A DNA stretch of 59,283 nucleotides, from the NCBI GenBank assembly GCA_024761205.1, contig JAMASS010000032.1:1-59283 (forward strand). Reading direction: 5' to 3'. Shown piece by piece: positions 1-10,403 of the stretch. Within the stretch, counting starts at the first letter, position 1. Each line of letters begins with the position of its first letter. This DNA comes from Limisphaerales bacterium. GTDB taxonomy: Bacteria > Verrucomicrobiota > Verrucomicrobiia > Limisphaerales > AAA164-E04. The notes beneath the pieces were generated by a model. That model was not told the DNA's origin and searched no databases. It saw only the letters and a list, made by a program, of their open reading frames with translations. The translations under genes were made by a program, and so were the position numbers.

Positions 1-139
1 AGGGCAGATGCTGAGCCGAGGCGGAGGGCAGGGGGTGAATAACCGCCAGCAGGAAGCTGGCGCCGAGAGCCAAGGGACGCTTGGCGATGTTCTGAACGAG
101 GCCGGCGAGGACCGGCAGGGTCGCATGAATCGGATTCAT
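1..139 (-). CDS. N-terminus of a secreted protein, cut by window edge
   Basis: The minus strand opens with ATG at 139 and stays open to the left edge (46 codons visible). The translation begins MNPIHATLPVLAG, has a basic patch (residues 17-22), a hydrophobic stretch (about 23-35), then PSASAQ, which looks like a signal-peptidase I cleavage site. This is seen directly, so the product is probably exported. The mature part lies outside the window and cannot be identified. A GAAAG stretch just upstream of the ATG could act as a weak ribosome site, and a TAGCGT hexamer at 155-160 (minus) resembles the -10 element seen elsewhere in the window, but it has no clear -35. Confidence 0.6.
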   Translation of the reverse strand, partial: MNPIHATLPVLAGLVQNIAKRPLALGASFLLAVIHPLPSASAQHLP

Positions 140-207
140 GATCTTTCGAATTTAACGCTATCGGTTTGTGTCGTGTGAATTCCGGCACGCAAGCGCGCCG
201 GGCCGCT

Positions 208-357
208 GTTCACACTCTTAGCGGTTAAACGCAAGCAAGTTCCCGCCTGTTTGCCTGAGCATTGGGGGGAAGCTTGCAATCTTCTCCCCCGATGCATTGT
301 TTAGGCTGTTGTATTTGGCAGGCAGCCCGACTTTGAGATGCCGCTAACAGTGTGAAC
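208..357. repeat. 150-bp element with nested inverted repeats
   Basis: A 17-base arm at 208-224 (GTTCACACTCTTAGCGG) has its inverted partner at 341-357 with one mismatch. Between them lies a second hairpin: GCATTGGGGGGAAG (259-272) pairs with 281-295, with one wobble and one small bulge, around an 8-base loop. No target-site duplication is visible at the outer ends. It could be a miniature mobile element, a REP-like repeat or a structured RNA. Its function is unknown. Confidence 0.6.
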
Positions 358-1046
358 GGGAAGCACCTTGGACGAAGGGAAGGGCGTCGTCAAGGGTGAA
401 TTGCGATTTTTTTCGATTTTTTTTTCAGAGTCGAAAAGCGGGCGGCGAGGCGGTGCAAAAAGGGCCGTTCACCGTATGGGTATCGGTGGGGTATCGGTGG
501 GGTTGCCTTGGCGTCCGCGACATCCCCACGGCTTGAGGGAAAGCAGCGGCCGGAGCAGTCCCCCAAATTCTTCGAGCCAAGGGGAGATTCATGCCGCGAG
601 CCCTCGCTAGGCCGAGGAGGATGAAGAGCCTAGTCGGGATGCCTTGCACGAATCCGGGATACTGCCGCGCGTTGTGAGACGGCGGCTCAAGGGAGTCTCA
701 TCCCACCGGATCACTTTGAATCAAGCCTAAACAGTGCCGCAACCATGCTGACAGCGCAGACAGAAGTTCCCGGAGTGATCCATTCCACCTACCCGGTGAG
801 GCTGCATTGCTATGCCGTCATTGGTGACGTCATCAGTATTATTGTGGGCGACTCTGGGATGTTTCTGGGCATCGCACGATCGGCCCGACACCTTCTGGAC
901 GCCAGTGCACATGGCCATCTGTCTCGGCGGGATTCTTGGCGGCGTCACTTGTGGTTGGTTGATCATCAAAAACACTTTTCTCAATCCGCTCAAATCTCAA
1001 CGTAACGGGTCCGCCTCTGGGTCTTTCGGGGAGCTGTCTACGCCGA
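358..1046. other. No recognisable gene
   Basis: Only short overlapping frames are present, with no start and ribosome-site combination and no recognisable motif. A plus-strand frame at about 812-1072 contains a hydrophobic stretch around 905-985 that could be a relic of a membrane-protein gene, but no family is recognisable. An 11-base tandem repeat (TATCGGTGGGG, twice) lies near 480-502. Confidence 0.4.
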
Positions 1047-1075
1047 TTGACCAGTTATTTGCGCTAGGATAGCGT
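1047..1075 (+). promoter_or_regulatory. Promoter, TTGACC-N17-TAGCGT
   Basis: TTGACC at 1047-1052 is followed after exactly 17 bases by TAGCGT at 1070-1075. The same -10 hexamer occurs behind TTGAC boxes at secA and rpsT, and a close variant at carA. It points into the decayed ceramidase-like gene, so it may be a surviving promoter of a dead gene. Confidence 0.5.
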
Positions 1076-1201
1076 AGGCGACAGCTTTGCCGTGAGGGAG
1101 CCACCCACGAATCCCGAAATTGCATTCGAGAACGGTTTCAGGTTTGAGATGTGTGGCTTCCACGGTGACACTGTTGTCATGCTCAGATTCCGATATCCAT
1201 C

Positions 1202-2224
1202 ATGCTTGGTGGTGCTGGTCTTGGAATTATCACAACCTCTCCGAGCGGCCAGGTTTCAAGCTGCCATCGCCATGCGGATCGTCACACCCACAGCGCACCG
1301 GGCTGCTATGGCTTTCCAGACGGTCAAGGCGGATTTGCTGCAGACTTGGGGTATCTGGGTCAAATCTGCGTGAGCATGGCGGAAGCTGTCAACAAGGCCA
1401 TGGATTCGCTGGCGGCGACTAAAGTGAAAATCAGCACCGATGACGCGCGCGGAAAAATCGCCTACAACTACTACGCCAAACAGCTTTACGATCCACACTG
1501 CGATGTCATCCAGTTCCTAGACAACCGAGACCGAACGTTTGCTGCCTTGGTCAACTATGCCGTCCATCCAGAAGTCTTGGGTGCTGAAGCAGGCCTCATC
1601 AGTCCCGATCTCGTTGGCCCGCTTTGCAACCGAATCACAGAAAAGGGAGGCGGCATCGGCATTTTCATAAATGGCGCTCAAGGCGGAATGATCGCTGCCG
1701 ATAACCGAACGGAATCCGGCAAAGACGCCCGTACCTGGTCGGAATGCGTCCGCATCGGAACCCTGCTTGCTGGCAAAGCTTTGCGGATCATCAAAAAGGC
1801 ACCGCTTCAATCCAACCCATTTCTGAACATTCTGGCTTGGCGCGTTTTCTTCCCTGTGGCTTCACCGTTTATCCGCCAAATCATGAAGCTCTCACTACTC
1901 GGCTACGTTCAAGGCGCCGGGTCAGAAGTGTCCGTCAATGTCATCACCTTCGGCAACGCGCAAATCCTCACCATCCCAGGGGAGGCGCTCCCCAACATTG
2001 GGTATTACCTCAAGCGCCAGATGAAAGGCGAATACAACCTCCTGTTCGGGTTCACGAATAATGTGTTCGGTTATATCCCAGCCCAGGTCGATTGGGGCAG
2101 TTTTCGCAGATACGACTTGACCACCCGCACCAGCCTTGGCGGACAAACCGGCAAGATCTTTATCCGAAAAGCGCTCAGACTGATCATCGCCTCGCCTGCG
2201 CCTGCGCCTGCGACTATTGACTAG
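1202..2224 (+). pseudogene. Neutral ceramidase-like protein, 5' end degraded
   Basis: The frame resembles the neutral/alkaline ceramidase family (amidases that cleave the N-acyl bond of ceramide; many bacterial homologues have unknown substrates). Family-like motifs are RHTHSAPG (about residues 27-34), VNYAVHPEVLG (about 117-127), ISPD (about 133) and FINGAQGGM (about 154-162). The C-terminal part runs on intact to the stop. What is missing is the usual N-terminal region of roughly 90 residues (metal-site entry and the first beta strands). Upstream sequence is open in three different frames, none of which resembles the family. I read it as a gene whose 5' end has decayed. A shortened functional protein starting at 1202 is possible but would lack core structure. 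A typical promoter at 1047-1075 remains in front of it. Confidence 0.6.
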
Positions 2225-2268
2225 CCCTTATGCGCCTGATTTGACTCATAACTTGGATTCCAGCCTTT

Positions 2269-2706
2269 ATGTCCCCGACCCAAAAGCCGCAACTCCCCGG
2301 CACACGCTTTCAATCGGAGTTTACCGTTCGACCCGACGACATCGATCTGTTTCAACACGTCCACGCCAGCCGCTACCAGGATTACCTCCTAGCCGCTCGC
2401 TTCGACCAGATGGAGCGGTGTTACGGCTTTTCCATGCAGGCTTTTATCGACAAGGGACTAGGGTGGTTCGTAAGCGAATTTCAGATTCACTATCACCAGC
2501 AATTGGGTCTCGGCGATCAATTTACGGTCACGACCTGGGTGGAGTCGATTCGAGCAGCCACGGTCATCGTCAAATTCGAGATCCATAAGAAGGCCCCGGC
2601 GACCAAACGCTGTTGCCACGGCCATTCCAATTACGTGCTGATTAATCTCGCCAACAACCGACCGACCCGAATTCCGGCCTGGGCCATCGAAGCCTACTCG
2701 ATCTAG
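2269..2706 (+). CDS. Acyl-CoA thioesterase, hotdog fold (YbgC/FadM type)
   Basis: This 145-residue protein matches the 4-hydroxybenzoyl-CoA thioesterase family in length and in its N-terminal signature. VRPDDIDLFQHVHASRYQDYL (about residues 20-40) corresponds to the family pattern V-R-x-x-D-x-D-x-x-x-H-V-N-x-x-x-Y. The Asp at 24 or 26 is the likely catalytic residue and HxxxxxY lies at 30-36. Family members hydrolyse acyl-CoA thioesters in the cytoplasm, and the substrate cannot be read from sequence. It starts 44 bases after the ceramidase-like frame and may have shared its transcript. The next 3.6 kb downstream is dead sequence, so it stands alone as an intact gene between two decayed ones. 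Confidence 0.8.
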   Translation: MSPTQKPQLPGTRFQSEFTVRPDDIDLFQHVHASRYQDYLLAARFDQMERCYGFSMQAFIDKGLGWFVSEFQIHYHQQLGLGDQFTVTTWVESIRAATVIVKFEIHKKAPATKRCCHGHSNYVLINLANNRPTRIPAWAIEAYSI

Positions 2707-2759
2707 GCGACTGTTTGTTTGACCCCGCCACAATAACGATAAAGGATACGCCTTAAGCC

Positions 2760-5460
2760 ATAATACAACAGCACTGCCTGAGGACTTTTCTACCGCTCCT
2801 AGGTGGGTGCCTGGCACTGGCATTAAGTTCGCTTAAAGCGGCCGCTTTCACGGACGTCAGCATCGTGTCCCTCAACCGAGATGTTCGACCAATTCTCTCG
2901 GAACATTGCTGCTATGCCTGTCATGGTCCGAATGCTGGAAAACGAAAAGCAGGCCTTCGTTTGGCCATTGAGCCTGCATCAGCCCCCAGCGTCCACTCCT
3001 CCCTGGCTCAAGCAAAGCGGATGAGCCAAGAACGAAATCGATCACTTCATCCAGAAAAAACAAGAAGATATCGGGCTCACGCCATCTCCGACAGCACCCA
3101 AGGAAAATCTCATTCGACGTGCAACTCTGCATCTCACGGGTTTGCCACCGTCAGTGGAGCGAATCGAGGCCTTCTTGGAGGGGATTCCGAAGAGGCATAC
3201 GAGGAACTTATCAATCGGCTCCTAGACTCGGATCACTATGGCGAGCGCCAAGCCATGTTCTGGTTGGATTTGACCTGCTACGGTGAGACTGAAAGATTGC
3301 ACCATGATCGCCGCCACGACATGTAGTGCTGGTGAGATTGAGTCATCAACGCCTACAACGAGAACAAGCCCTTTGACCAATTTACTATCAAGCAACTCGC
3401 CGTCGGCCTCCTCCCCCGAGCCAACGAATGACCAATTGATCGCCACCGGCTTTCACCGCAACGAAATGACGACTTCCGAAGGCGGTGTCTTACCCGAGAA
3501 GTATTTGGTAAAATATGCCGTCGGACGGGGCGACACCACTCGCTGGCATGCGCCGAATCTCACGATCGTAAGTACGATCCCATCTCGCAGAAAGGATTAC
3601 TATCGTTTCTTTGCCTACTTGAACAACCTGGATAGACTAGATCGGGGAATGAATCCGCGCGCCCGCATCTGTCCCTCAAGAACGAACAACAGGAAAAGCA
3701 ACTGCAAACCCTGAATCAAGGGTTCAAGCTAACGTACGAAAACCTGGTCAAACCATCCAGTGAAGCCTGCAGCGGCAACCAAACAAATTGGGTGTCTCGG
3801 CAGCAAGAGTCGAATCTGCGAGATTGACCTACTCTTCAACCCATTACTAGCACGTCCGAAAATCATTCGAATCTGAAATGGGATTCCGAGAATATCTTGA
3901 TGGCCACCCTCCCAGATAAAGACACCTACACCTTCGATTTTCACGCGGGCTTCACCGGGATCACTAGCATCCGTCTTGAAGCCATTTCTCAACCGAAGCA
4001 TGGACGCTGGAAAGGCTGGTCGCGCAAAGAACGGGGATTTTGTGCTCACTCGATTCGAGGTTTTCTCCCGAGCAGGAAGCCGTTCCGATCTCGCTGAATC
4101 GCCCAAGCATCCCAACTTTGCGGCCTGGCGCGTGATTGGACTATTCGGACGAGCTTCTCGACCCGATTTTTGGTCTGGAGAGCAATCTCGACTTCACCGC
4201 CGCGTTCAGAGACAGCAAACTGAAATGGTCGGAGCCAATGGCTGACTCAAACAGTGCTCTCTAACAAATTGAATCCTCCAACGGTGCGTTCTATCGCTGG
4301 GCAAGTTTCGCCTCGCCGTCACCACATCCAATCATCTCGAAGAGTTAATTCAGCTGTCGCAAGGTGTTTGATCCGGACTCGTCAAGCTCACCGACCAACG
4401 AAGATCTGAGATCCCGCCATCAGTCCAGGCTTACTACCGGGAGAACTTCGTTGAAGAAGCCCTTGATGCGAAGCGAAAAGAACGGGACGATTCTCAATTC
4501 TCGCTGCCGCTCGCCATCATGGTGATGGGCGAGCGCGAGAAACGGAAAGATCTCCATGATCATACGTGGCGAGTACAACAACCCCGGACAAAGAGTGGAT
4601 TCCCAGAGTTCCCTCAGCACTTTTTCCTGGAAACGCAGGTCAACATGAAAATCGCTTGAATTTGGCCAAATGGCTGATCGATTCCGATCATTCCCTCACG
4701 AGCCGAGTTATCGTCAATCACTACTGGCAGCAGTTCTTTGGGATGGGCATCGTTAAGACTTCCGAAGATTTCAGGTCTCACAGGACGAATGGCCTCACCA
4801 TCCCGGTTTGCTGGATTGGCTGGCGCGGGAATTCATCAAAAGTGGCTGGAACATCAAACACATCCATAAACTCATCCTAGCCTCGGCCACCTATCGTCAG
4901 GATTCCAAGGTCCTGCCTCAGCAGCCACTCGATCCGGCAAATCGTTACCTGGCCCGTTTCCTCAGAATTTGTCCGGAAGCCAGCCATCCGCGATATTGCG
5001 ATGACGGCCAGCGGTCTTTTGGGATCGAACGATTGGCGGAGAAGCCATCTATTCCTATCAGCCGTTCGGCCTCTAGGAGCAGGTGGCGTTTCAAGGAACC
5101 CGAAAGCGGGAACAAAGCAAAGGCATCACAAACTACCGAAGCGGCCGCTATGTCTATTGGCGCCACTCCGTCCTCTTCGATGCTCCCAGCCGTGAAACGT
5201 GCATGGTAAAACGATCGCGAACCACCACGCTGCTACAAGCCCTCGTCTTGATATAACGCCCCTGTGTCTGTCGAAGCGGCGCGGGCCTTCGGCCTCCGCA
5301 TGATGACGGAGGACGGAGCCGAAACTAGACGACAAAATTCGCCTCGCCTACCGGACCATTCTCAGTTGGTCTCCCAGTCATCAGGAACTGACGAATTGGT
5401 TGCGTGGACGATGATTGGCAATACCCTACTCAATGTGGACGAAACGATTACCAAGAGTTA
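2760..5460 (+). pseudogene. PSD1-type cytochrome / DUF1549-DUF1553 gene, multiply broken
   Basis: Fragments in shifting frames follow the order of the Planctomycetes/Verrucomicrobia PSD1 family. First comes a cytochrome-c-like PSCyt1 segment with SLNRDVRPILSEHCCYACHG (2865-2925, CxxCH motif kept). Then a DUF1549 segment (about 3030-3330: RRATLHLTGLPPS, then ERQAMFWLDL), AYNENKPFDQFTIKQLA (3350-3400), a jelly-roll-like middle (3870-4010: DKDTYTFDFHAG), and DUF1553 pieces (about 4420-4950: ASATYRQDSK, then DPANRYLARF). At least six frame changes and several stops separate them, so no long product is possible. Intact relatives are large secreted proteins of unknown role, usually paired with a DUF1501 gene. 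That partner follows directly and is also dead. Confidence 0.85.
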
Positions 5461-5463
5461 GTG

Positions 5464-6345
5464 CCACGGATTTGGAAACACTATGCCGCACCTCAATCGC
5501 CCGACACGCCTTTCTCAAACGGACCGGCTCCAACCTGGGCACAATCGCGCTCGCCTCACTGTTGAACAAAGACCCGACGGCGCTCCCTCAGCCAAGGGAC
5601 CCAAAGCCACGTTTGGAACCCGGGTTCAGCCATCGGGCTCGTCGGCGCATGTTAGAGCGGGTGCAGGCACTGAACCAGATGCACTACAATAGCATTAGCG
5701 ATTCCGAAATCTTAACGCGCATCGAACAATATGAGATCGCCTACCGCATGGAGACGAGTGTTACGGAACTCATGGACTATCAGCACCGAACCCCAGGCCG
5801 TGCTCGATCAGTCTGGCCCGGCCCCCAACGCTGCGCCATTTGCCAACAATTGCCTGCTAGCCCGCCGACTCGCCGAAAGGGGTGTGCGCTTTATCAAGTT
5901 ACTCCATTGCGACTGGGACCATCATGGCGGACTACCGGACGGCATCCGAAAACAAGCCACGAACACCAATCAAGCCTTGGTCGTGCTCCTCGCGGACCTC
6001 AAACAACGAGGGACCCTGATGAAACACTCGTCATTTGGGGCGACGAGTTTGGGCGAACTGCCTGTAATAGCCAGGGAAGCATCACCAAGAAAAGTTTCGG
6101 CCGTGATCATCATCCGCGATGCTACAGCCTCTGGCTGGCTGGCGACGGGATCAAGGGCGGCATGGCCTTTGGCGAAACCGATGACTTCGCCTACAACATC
6201 GCCCGTGACGGCGTTCACATCAACGGTCTCCACGCCACGATCCTTCATTGTCTGGGCATTGTGCACGAACGACGCACCTGCCGTTTTCCACGGACGAGAT
6301 TTTCGACTCACCAACGTTGCCGGCAAGGTGACTCATCCGATTTGA
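5464..6345 (+). pseudogene. DUF1501 family protein, frameshifted
   Basis: The start region reads TSIARHAFLKRTGSNLGT (5487-5540), the usual opening of DUF1501 proteins, which resemble sulfatases and carry a Tat-like leader. Later pieces are LARRLAERGVRFIKL (5856-5900, frame shifted), DWDHHGGLPDGIRKQA (5911-5960), then back in the first frame TLVIWGDEFGRTACNSQG (6024-6078) and AGDGIKGGMAFGETDDFAY (6142-6200). At least two frame changes separate these, so the gene cannot make a full product. It sits directly after the dead PSD1 gene, the normal partner order. Both members of the pair are therefore lost together. Confidence 0.85.
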
Positions 6346-6373
6346 TCTGATCCGTTGCGGCTCGGCTCCCAAC

Positions 6374-6400
6374 AAAAAAACCGGCCACAAGGGCCAGTTT
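6374..6400 (-). terminator. Intrinsic terminator for the small membrane protein gene
   Basis: Read on the minus strand, AACTGGCC-CTTGT-GGCCGGTT forms an 8-bp stem with one G-T wobble and is followed directly by a run of seven T. It lies about 30 bases after the stop codon of the gene at 6429-6599. Confidence 0.85.
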
Positions 6401-6428
6401 CAAAAAACTACTGCAAGGAAGGCAATGG

Positions 6429-6599
6429 TCAATGCTCTGTGCAACCGATTTTCACGAAGGCCACCACATAAGCAAAAGCCGCCAGACACAACAGCCAAAT
6501 CTTCGCACTCCCAGCCTGCATGACGAGTAGAATGCACCAACCAATCACAGCTCCCATGGCGACATAAATGCCGCAGGCCGCTAAGAATTTACCTAACAT
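6429..6599 (-). CDS. Small membrane protein with two helices
   Basis: This is a 56-residue protein if started at the ATG at 6599 (MLGKFLAACGIYVAMGAVIG). It has two hydrophobic helices, about residues 4-24 and 31-48, with the short charged tail KIGCTEH. An upstream GTG at 6674 would add 25 mostly basic residues, and the ATG is preferred because the extension looks non-coding. I do not recognise a family. A clear intrinsic terminator lies just downstream on the same strand, which supports this being an expressed gene rather than a chance frame. It is likely an inner-membrane protein of unknown role. Confidence 0.6.
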   Translation of the reverse strand: MLGKFLAACGIYVAMGAVIGWCILLVMQAGSAKIWLLCLAAFAYVVAFVKIGCTEH

Positions 6600-6732
6600 G
6601 AGGGCGACTTTAGGTAAGAATCCAATGTCGGCAAGTCTCGATCTCACTTTTTTTGACCTAAACCTCAATATCACACAGACTGGCAGTCTCTGGGATTCGA
6701 ATCCGTATCATTAAACCAGGGATACACACGGT

Positions 6733-8025
6733 TTGAAGACTTTCAGGTTCACCAACCAGCAGATTCTCGTTCGCTACCAGCAGCGGTTTGGCTCCCTGCT
6801 TCCTCAAATCGCCTCCCCGCCGTCCGCAGGTCTAGGATTGGTCGTTGTCATCCCGGTCCACGACGAGCCCAAACTCAACACAATGCTCAGGAGTCTTTGG
6901 GAGTGCGAGCGGCCGCCCGTTGACACCGAGGTCCTGCTGATCCTTAACAGTTCGAAGACAGACAGCGAAGCGATCCGGCAGGCGAACCGACAAACATACC
7001 ATCAAGCAGTTGAATGGATCGAGGCCCATCAAGATACCAGTCTTCAGTATCACCTCCTCAATTTTCCCGACCTTCCTCCCAAACACGCCGGAGTCGGACT
7101 TGCCAGAAAGATCGGGATGGATGAAGCCGCAGCGCGCTTCCATCATTGCGATCGCTTGGACCAAGGCGTTATTATCTGTTTCGATGCCGACTGCCGCTGC
7201 GCACCAAACTTTCTCGTGGCATACGCCCGACACTTCGCTAAAAACCCGGAAATCGCTGGATGCAGCACTTACTTCGAACACCCATTGGAAGGTCCCGAGC
7301 AACCGGCACTTTACGAAGCCGCCGCCGCCTACGAGCTTCATCTGAGATACCACATTGAAGCACTTCGCTACATCAAGTTCCCCTTCGCCCATCACACAGT
7401 CGGCTCCTCAATGGCTGTAAGAGCCCTCACTTATCTCCGCCTTGGCGGCATGAATCGACGAAAAGCAGGCGAAGATTTCTATTTCTTTCAAAAACTAATG
7501 ATGAACGCCCCAATAAGCGAACTCACCACCACCACAGTCTATCCCTCAGTAAGGCCCTCCCATCGAGTCCCTTTCGGCACCGGCAAGGCCATCAATCAGA
7601 TTCTCTCAGGGGAGCCTCAAACGACCTATCCCTTTCTAGCCTATCTCGATTTGCAGATGCTGGTCACGGCTGTTCAAACCCTGACCGAGGTACCCGTCGC
7701 TGGCGACGCCAGCTTCCTCGCCCCACTTCCGTCACCACTAGCCCAGTTTCTCCAAGCCAATGACTATGAAGAGGCACTCGGAGAAATCGCTGAAAACGTT
7801 GGCGACATCGTCCAATTCAACAAACGATTCTGGCACTGGTTCAACGGATTCCGCTGCATGAAATTCCTAAACTGGGTCGTGACCTCACACTACCGCAGAG
7901 TACCAGTCATCAAAGGCGCCGCGGAACCCTGCCTACTCGAACGAATCGGCAATCACAATCAACATGAGCATTCCGTGCCCGAACTCCTGAGGCTTTACCG
8001 GAAAAAACAGACGATGAGGCAGTAA
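6733..8025 (+). CDS. Family 2 glycosyltransferase
   Basis: This is a 430-residue cytoplasmic or membrane-associated glycosyltransferase with the GT-A fold. The nucleotide-binding strand LGLVVVIPVHDEPKLNTML lies near residues 34-53, a DxD-type metal site in CFDADC near 146-151, and an acidic ED pair in KAGEDFYFFQKL near 241-252. All are typical of GT2 enzymes, which transfer a sugar from an NDP donor. Acceptor and sugar cannot be told from sequence. No membrane helices are obvious. The start is a TTG at 6733, preceded by AGGGA at 6718-6722 with about 10 bases of spacing. No in-frame ATG lies near enough to keep the first beta strand. It is a single gene, with no recognisable polysaccharide cluster around it. 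Confidence 0.75.
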   Translation: MKTFRFTNQQILVRYQQRFGSLLPQIASPPSAGLGLVVVIPVHDEPKLNTMLRSLWECERPPVDTEVLLILNSSKTDSEAIRQANRQTYHQAVEWIEAHQDTSLQYHLLNFPDLPPKHAGVGLARKIGMDEAAARFHHCDRLDQGVIICFDADCRCAPNFLVAYARHFAKNPEIAGCSTYFEHPLEGPEQPALYEAAAAYELHLRYHIEALRYIKFPFAHHTVGSSMAVRALTYLRLGGMNRRKAGEDFYFFQKLMMNAPISELTTTTVYPSVRPSHRVPFGTGKAINQILSGEPQTTYPFLAYLDLQMLVTAVQTLTEVPVAGDASFLAPLPSPLAQFLQANDYEEALGEIAENVGDIVQFNKRFWHWFNGFRCMKFLNWVVTSHYRRVPVIKGAAEPCLLERIGNHNQHEHSVPELLRLYRKKQTMRQ

Positions 8026-8532
8026 GAAACTCGCGCGGAAACACCGAATTCTTCTAATCTCATGGTTAAACGACATATCGCCGGGATCTTGACGGCTCAT
8101 ATGTCAGACAATACTGCCATCAATCTTTCGGACGCGGCAATCCAAAGCTGTCGATGATTGTCTTGCCGATACATCGTTTTATCGTCAAGCTACTGGCACT
8201 CGAACGCGGAAATGAATCCGCAGTCGATCGTCTATCGACACCTCGAACGTCCACATCTTCCTTACACCCTGTTCCACATCACACCGCGCCCGGCAACTTC
8301 GCGCAAAAAGGTTTGTCGCCTGCGACGAGCGCCAAGCCAAGACCTCCAGGGCCGAAGCCATGAGACCCGAGCTGATTCATTCCGACTGAACCGTCAAACA
8401 GCACGACTCAAGATAACCTAGCGGCACCGCACTACGGAGCTCGCCGTCTTCGCGCCAGACCTTTCAGTTCCCCGAGACATGAAGTGATTTTCGTCTTGGC
8501 CGTGCAGGGAAGTTTGCCTTAAACCAACGCCA
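8026..8532. other. Intergenic region before argG, no gene seen
   Basis: Two short overlapping plus-strand frames (about 8154-8421) show no motif and no good start. A short inverted pair GACATAT/ATATGTC lies near 8073-8107. A TTGACG box near 8090 has TACTGC 17 bases on, a weak promoter-like pair far from argG. Nothing else is recognisable. Confidence 0.4.
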
Positions 8533-9777
8533 ATGAAGATCGTCCTCGCATATTCGGGCGGGCTGGACACATCCGTGCTCGTTTCCTGGCTCAAAGATAA
8601 GTATCAGGCGGAGATTATCGCCTTCTGCGCCAACATTGGCCAAGAAGAGGAACTCAAGGGACTCGACAAGAAGGCCAAAGCCACTGGAGCCAGGAAAGTC
8701 TACATTGACGACCTCCAAGAAGAGTTCGCCCGGGACTTTATTTTTCCCATAATGCAAGCAGGCGCCATTTACGAAGGCCAATATTTTCTCGGCACCAGCA
8801 TCGCCAGACCGCTCATCGCCAAACGCATGGTGGAGATCGCTCGGAAGGAAAAGGCGCAGGCACTCGCGCACGGTGCTACCGGAAAAGGCAATGATCAAGC
8901 GCGCTTCGAGATCGCCGCCGCCGCCCTCGAGCCCAACATCGAAGTAATCGCGCCCTGGCGAGATGAAGCATTCAGAAATCAATTTCCTGGTCGTGCCGAA
9001 ATGATCCAATACTGCCGGGACAAGAAAATCGACGTGGAAGCCAGCGCCAAGAAGCCCTACTCCATGGATCGCAATCTCCTTCACATTTCTTACGAGGCCG
9101 GTATTCTGGAAGATCCCTGGCTCGACGCTTCCGCCCCGGCGCACCGCCATATGTATAAACTGAGCGTTTCCCCCGAGGACGCCCCCGACAAACCTCAGTA
9201 TGTCAACCTCGATTTTGAAAAGGGCAATTGCGTGGCAATCAACGGCAAAGCGATGTCAGCCCTTGGCATCGTGAAACGCCTCAATCAGCTGGGTGGCAAA
9301 CACGGCATCGGACGAGTGGATCTCGTGGAGAACCGATTTGTCGGCATGAAATCCCGAGGCGTCTACGAGACGCCCGGGGGCACGATTCTCCACTTCGCTC
9401 ATCGACAAATCGAAAGTCTGACTATGGATCGCGAAGTGATGCACCTGCGCGATTCGCTCATGCCCAAATATGCCGAGCTGGTTTACTACGGATTTTGGTT
9501 CGCACCGGAGCGTCTGGCGCTTCAAGCATTGATCACCGAGAGCCAAACCAATGTCACCGGTACAGTCCGCCTCAAGCTCTACAGGGGGAACATCATTACC
9601 GCGGGAAGGAAGTCACCACTGAGTCTCTACAATCCAGCCATCGCCACGATGGAAGCGGACCCGACAGAGGCGTACAACCAAGACGACGCGACGGGATTTA
9701 TTCGGTTAAACACCCTCCGCCTCAAAGTCGCGGCCCAGGTCAAAGACCAGCGTCTAAAGAAAAATCAGGAGCGGTAG
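8533..9777 (+). CDS. argG: Argininosuccinate synthase
   Basis: ArgG condenses citrulline and aspartate with ATP to argininosuccinate, the penultimate step of arginine synthesis, in the cytoplasm. The 414-residue length is normal for the family. The N-type PPi-loop [10 protein letters not shown] is at residues 6-15. Other family stretches seen are [13 protein letters not shown] (about 116-128), IAPWRD (about 139-144) and [16 protein letters not shown] (about 173-189). The start ATG at 8533 gives the canonical [10 protein letters not shown] opening. No strong ribosome site is seen directly upstream. It is a single plus-strand gene converging with the FHA gene. An open minus-strand frame lies inside it but is only a shadow. 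Confidence 0.97.
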   Translation: MKIVLAYSGGLDTSVLVSWLKDKYQAEIIAFCANIGQEEELKGLDKKAKATGARKVYIDDLQEEFARDFIFPIMQAGAIYEGQYFLGTSIARPLIAKRMVEIARKEKAQALAHGATGKGNDQARFEIAAAALEPNIEVIAPWRDEAFRNQFPGRAEMIQYCRDKKIDVEASAKKPYSMDRNLLHISYEAGILEDPWLDASAPAHRHMYKLSVSPEDAPDKPQYVNLDFEKGNCVAINGKAMSALGIVKRLNQLGGKHGIGRVDLVENRFVGMKSRGVYETPGGTILHFAHRQIESLTMDREVMHLRDSLMPKYAELVYYGFWFAPERLALQALITESQTNVTGTVRLKLYRGNIITAGRKSPLSLYNPAIATMEADPTEAYNQDDATGFIRLNTLRLKVAAQVKDQRLKKNQER

Positions 9778-9859
9778 CGAGAGTAATTTCGCTCACTTCA
9801 ATCTCAACACAACGGGAAGAGTCCGAACCGATTTACATCGGCGGCAACGCTGCCTCCAC

Positions 9860-10378
9860 TTAGTTCCCTTTGATCTGCATCACTGCCAAGATGATGCAGC
9901 CAATAATGACCAGGATGAGGATGATACCAACAACAATAAAAAACTTATTGATCTTGTTGGACTTCTTGACGAAGGGTTGATCCTTGCCGAAAGTCACCGT
10001 CTGAGTTGGCTTCTCCAATTCCCCAAGCTTGACACCGCCCTGCTTCAGAACGATCGTCTTTTCGATATCCTCCTCATCGCCTTCCTTGCCACCGGTCTCC
10101 AAGCGAATCTCAACTTGGCCTAGTCGAAGGATCTTACCCGGCGGCAACAAGGCCTGCGAATTCACCTTCTTGTCGCTAATGAAAGTTCCATTCGTGGATC
10201 CCAAATCCTTGACGTAGACCTTCCCCTCTTTCAGGTGGACTTCACAATGGCGACCGGAGACGGAACCTTCCGGAATCGGGAAGGAATTGTCATCAACACG
10301 GCCAATAGTGATCTTGTCCGTCTTGAGGTCGCACGTCTTCCCCGCAAATCCTTCACTTAAAACGACGAGTTTGGCCAT
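9860..10378 (-). CDS. FHA-domain protein with C-terminal membrane anchor
   Basis: This is a 172-residue protein. Residues 1-95 form a forkhead-associated domain, with the phosphothreonine-binding signatures ITIGRVDDN (23-31), GSVSGRHCEVHL (38-49) and DLGSTNGTF (58-66). A variable linker follows. The C-terminus has a single hydrophobic helix FFIVVGIILILVIIGC (about 146-161 onward), making it a tail-anchored inner-membrane protein with the FHA domain in the cytoplasm. FHA domains bind phosphothreonine peptides and often serve Ser/Thr-kinase signalling, but no kinase is in this window. It has its own promoter (10404-10433) and lies downstream of carA on the same strand. Confidence 0.85.
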   Translation of the reverse strand: MAKLVVLSEGFAGKTCDLKTDKITIGRVDDNSFPIPEGSVSGRHCEVHLKEGKVYVKDLGSTNGTFISDKKVNSQALLPPGKILRLGQVEIRLETGGKEGDEEDIEKTIVLKQGGVKLGELEKPTQTVTFGKDQPFVKKSNKINKFFIVVGIILILVIIGCIILAVMQIKGN

Positions 10379-10403
10379 AACCGGCTGGTTTGAAAGTAAC
10401 TGT

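Noticed and set aside
6693-6704. GGATTCGAATCC palindrome resembling a tRNA T-loop
   Set aside because: No tRNA cloverleaf can be drawn around it; it is only a short palindrome.
8464-9150. 228-codon minus-strand frame inside argG
   Set aside because: It is an antisense shadow of argG, with no ribosome site or domain.
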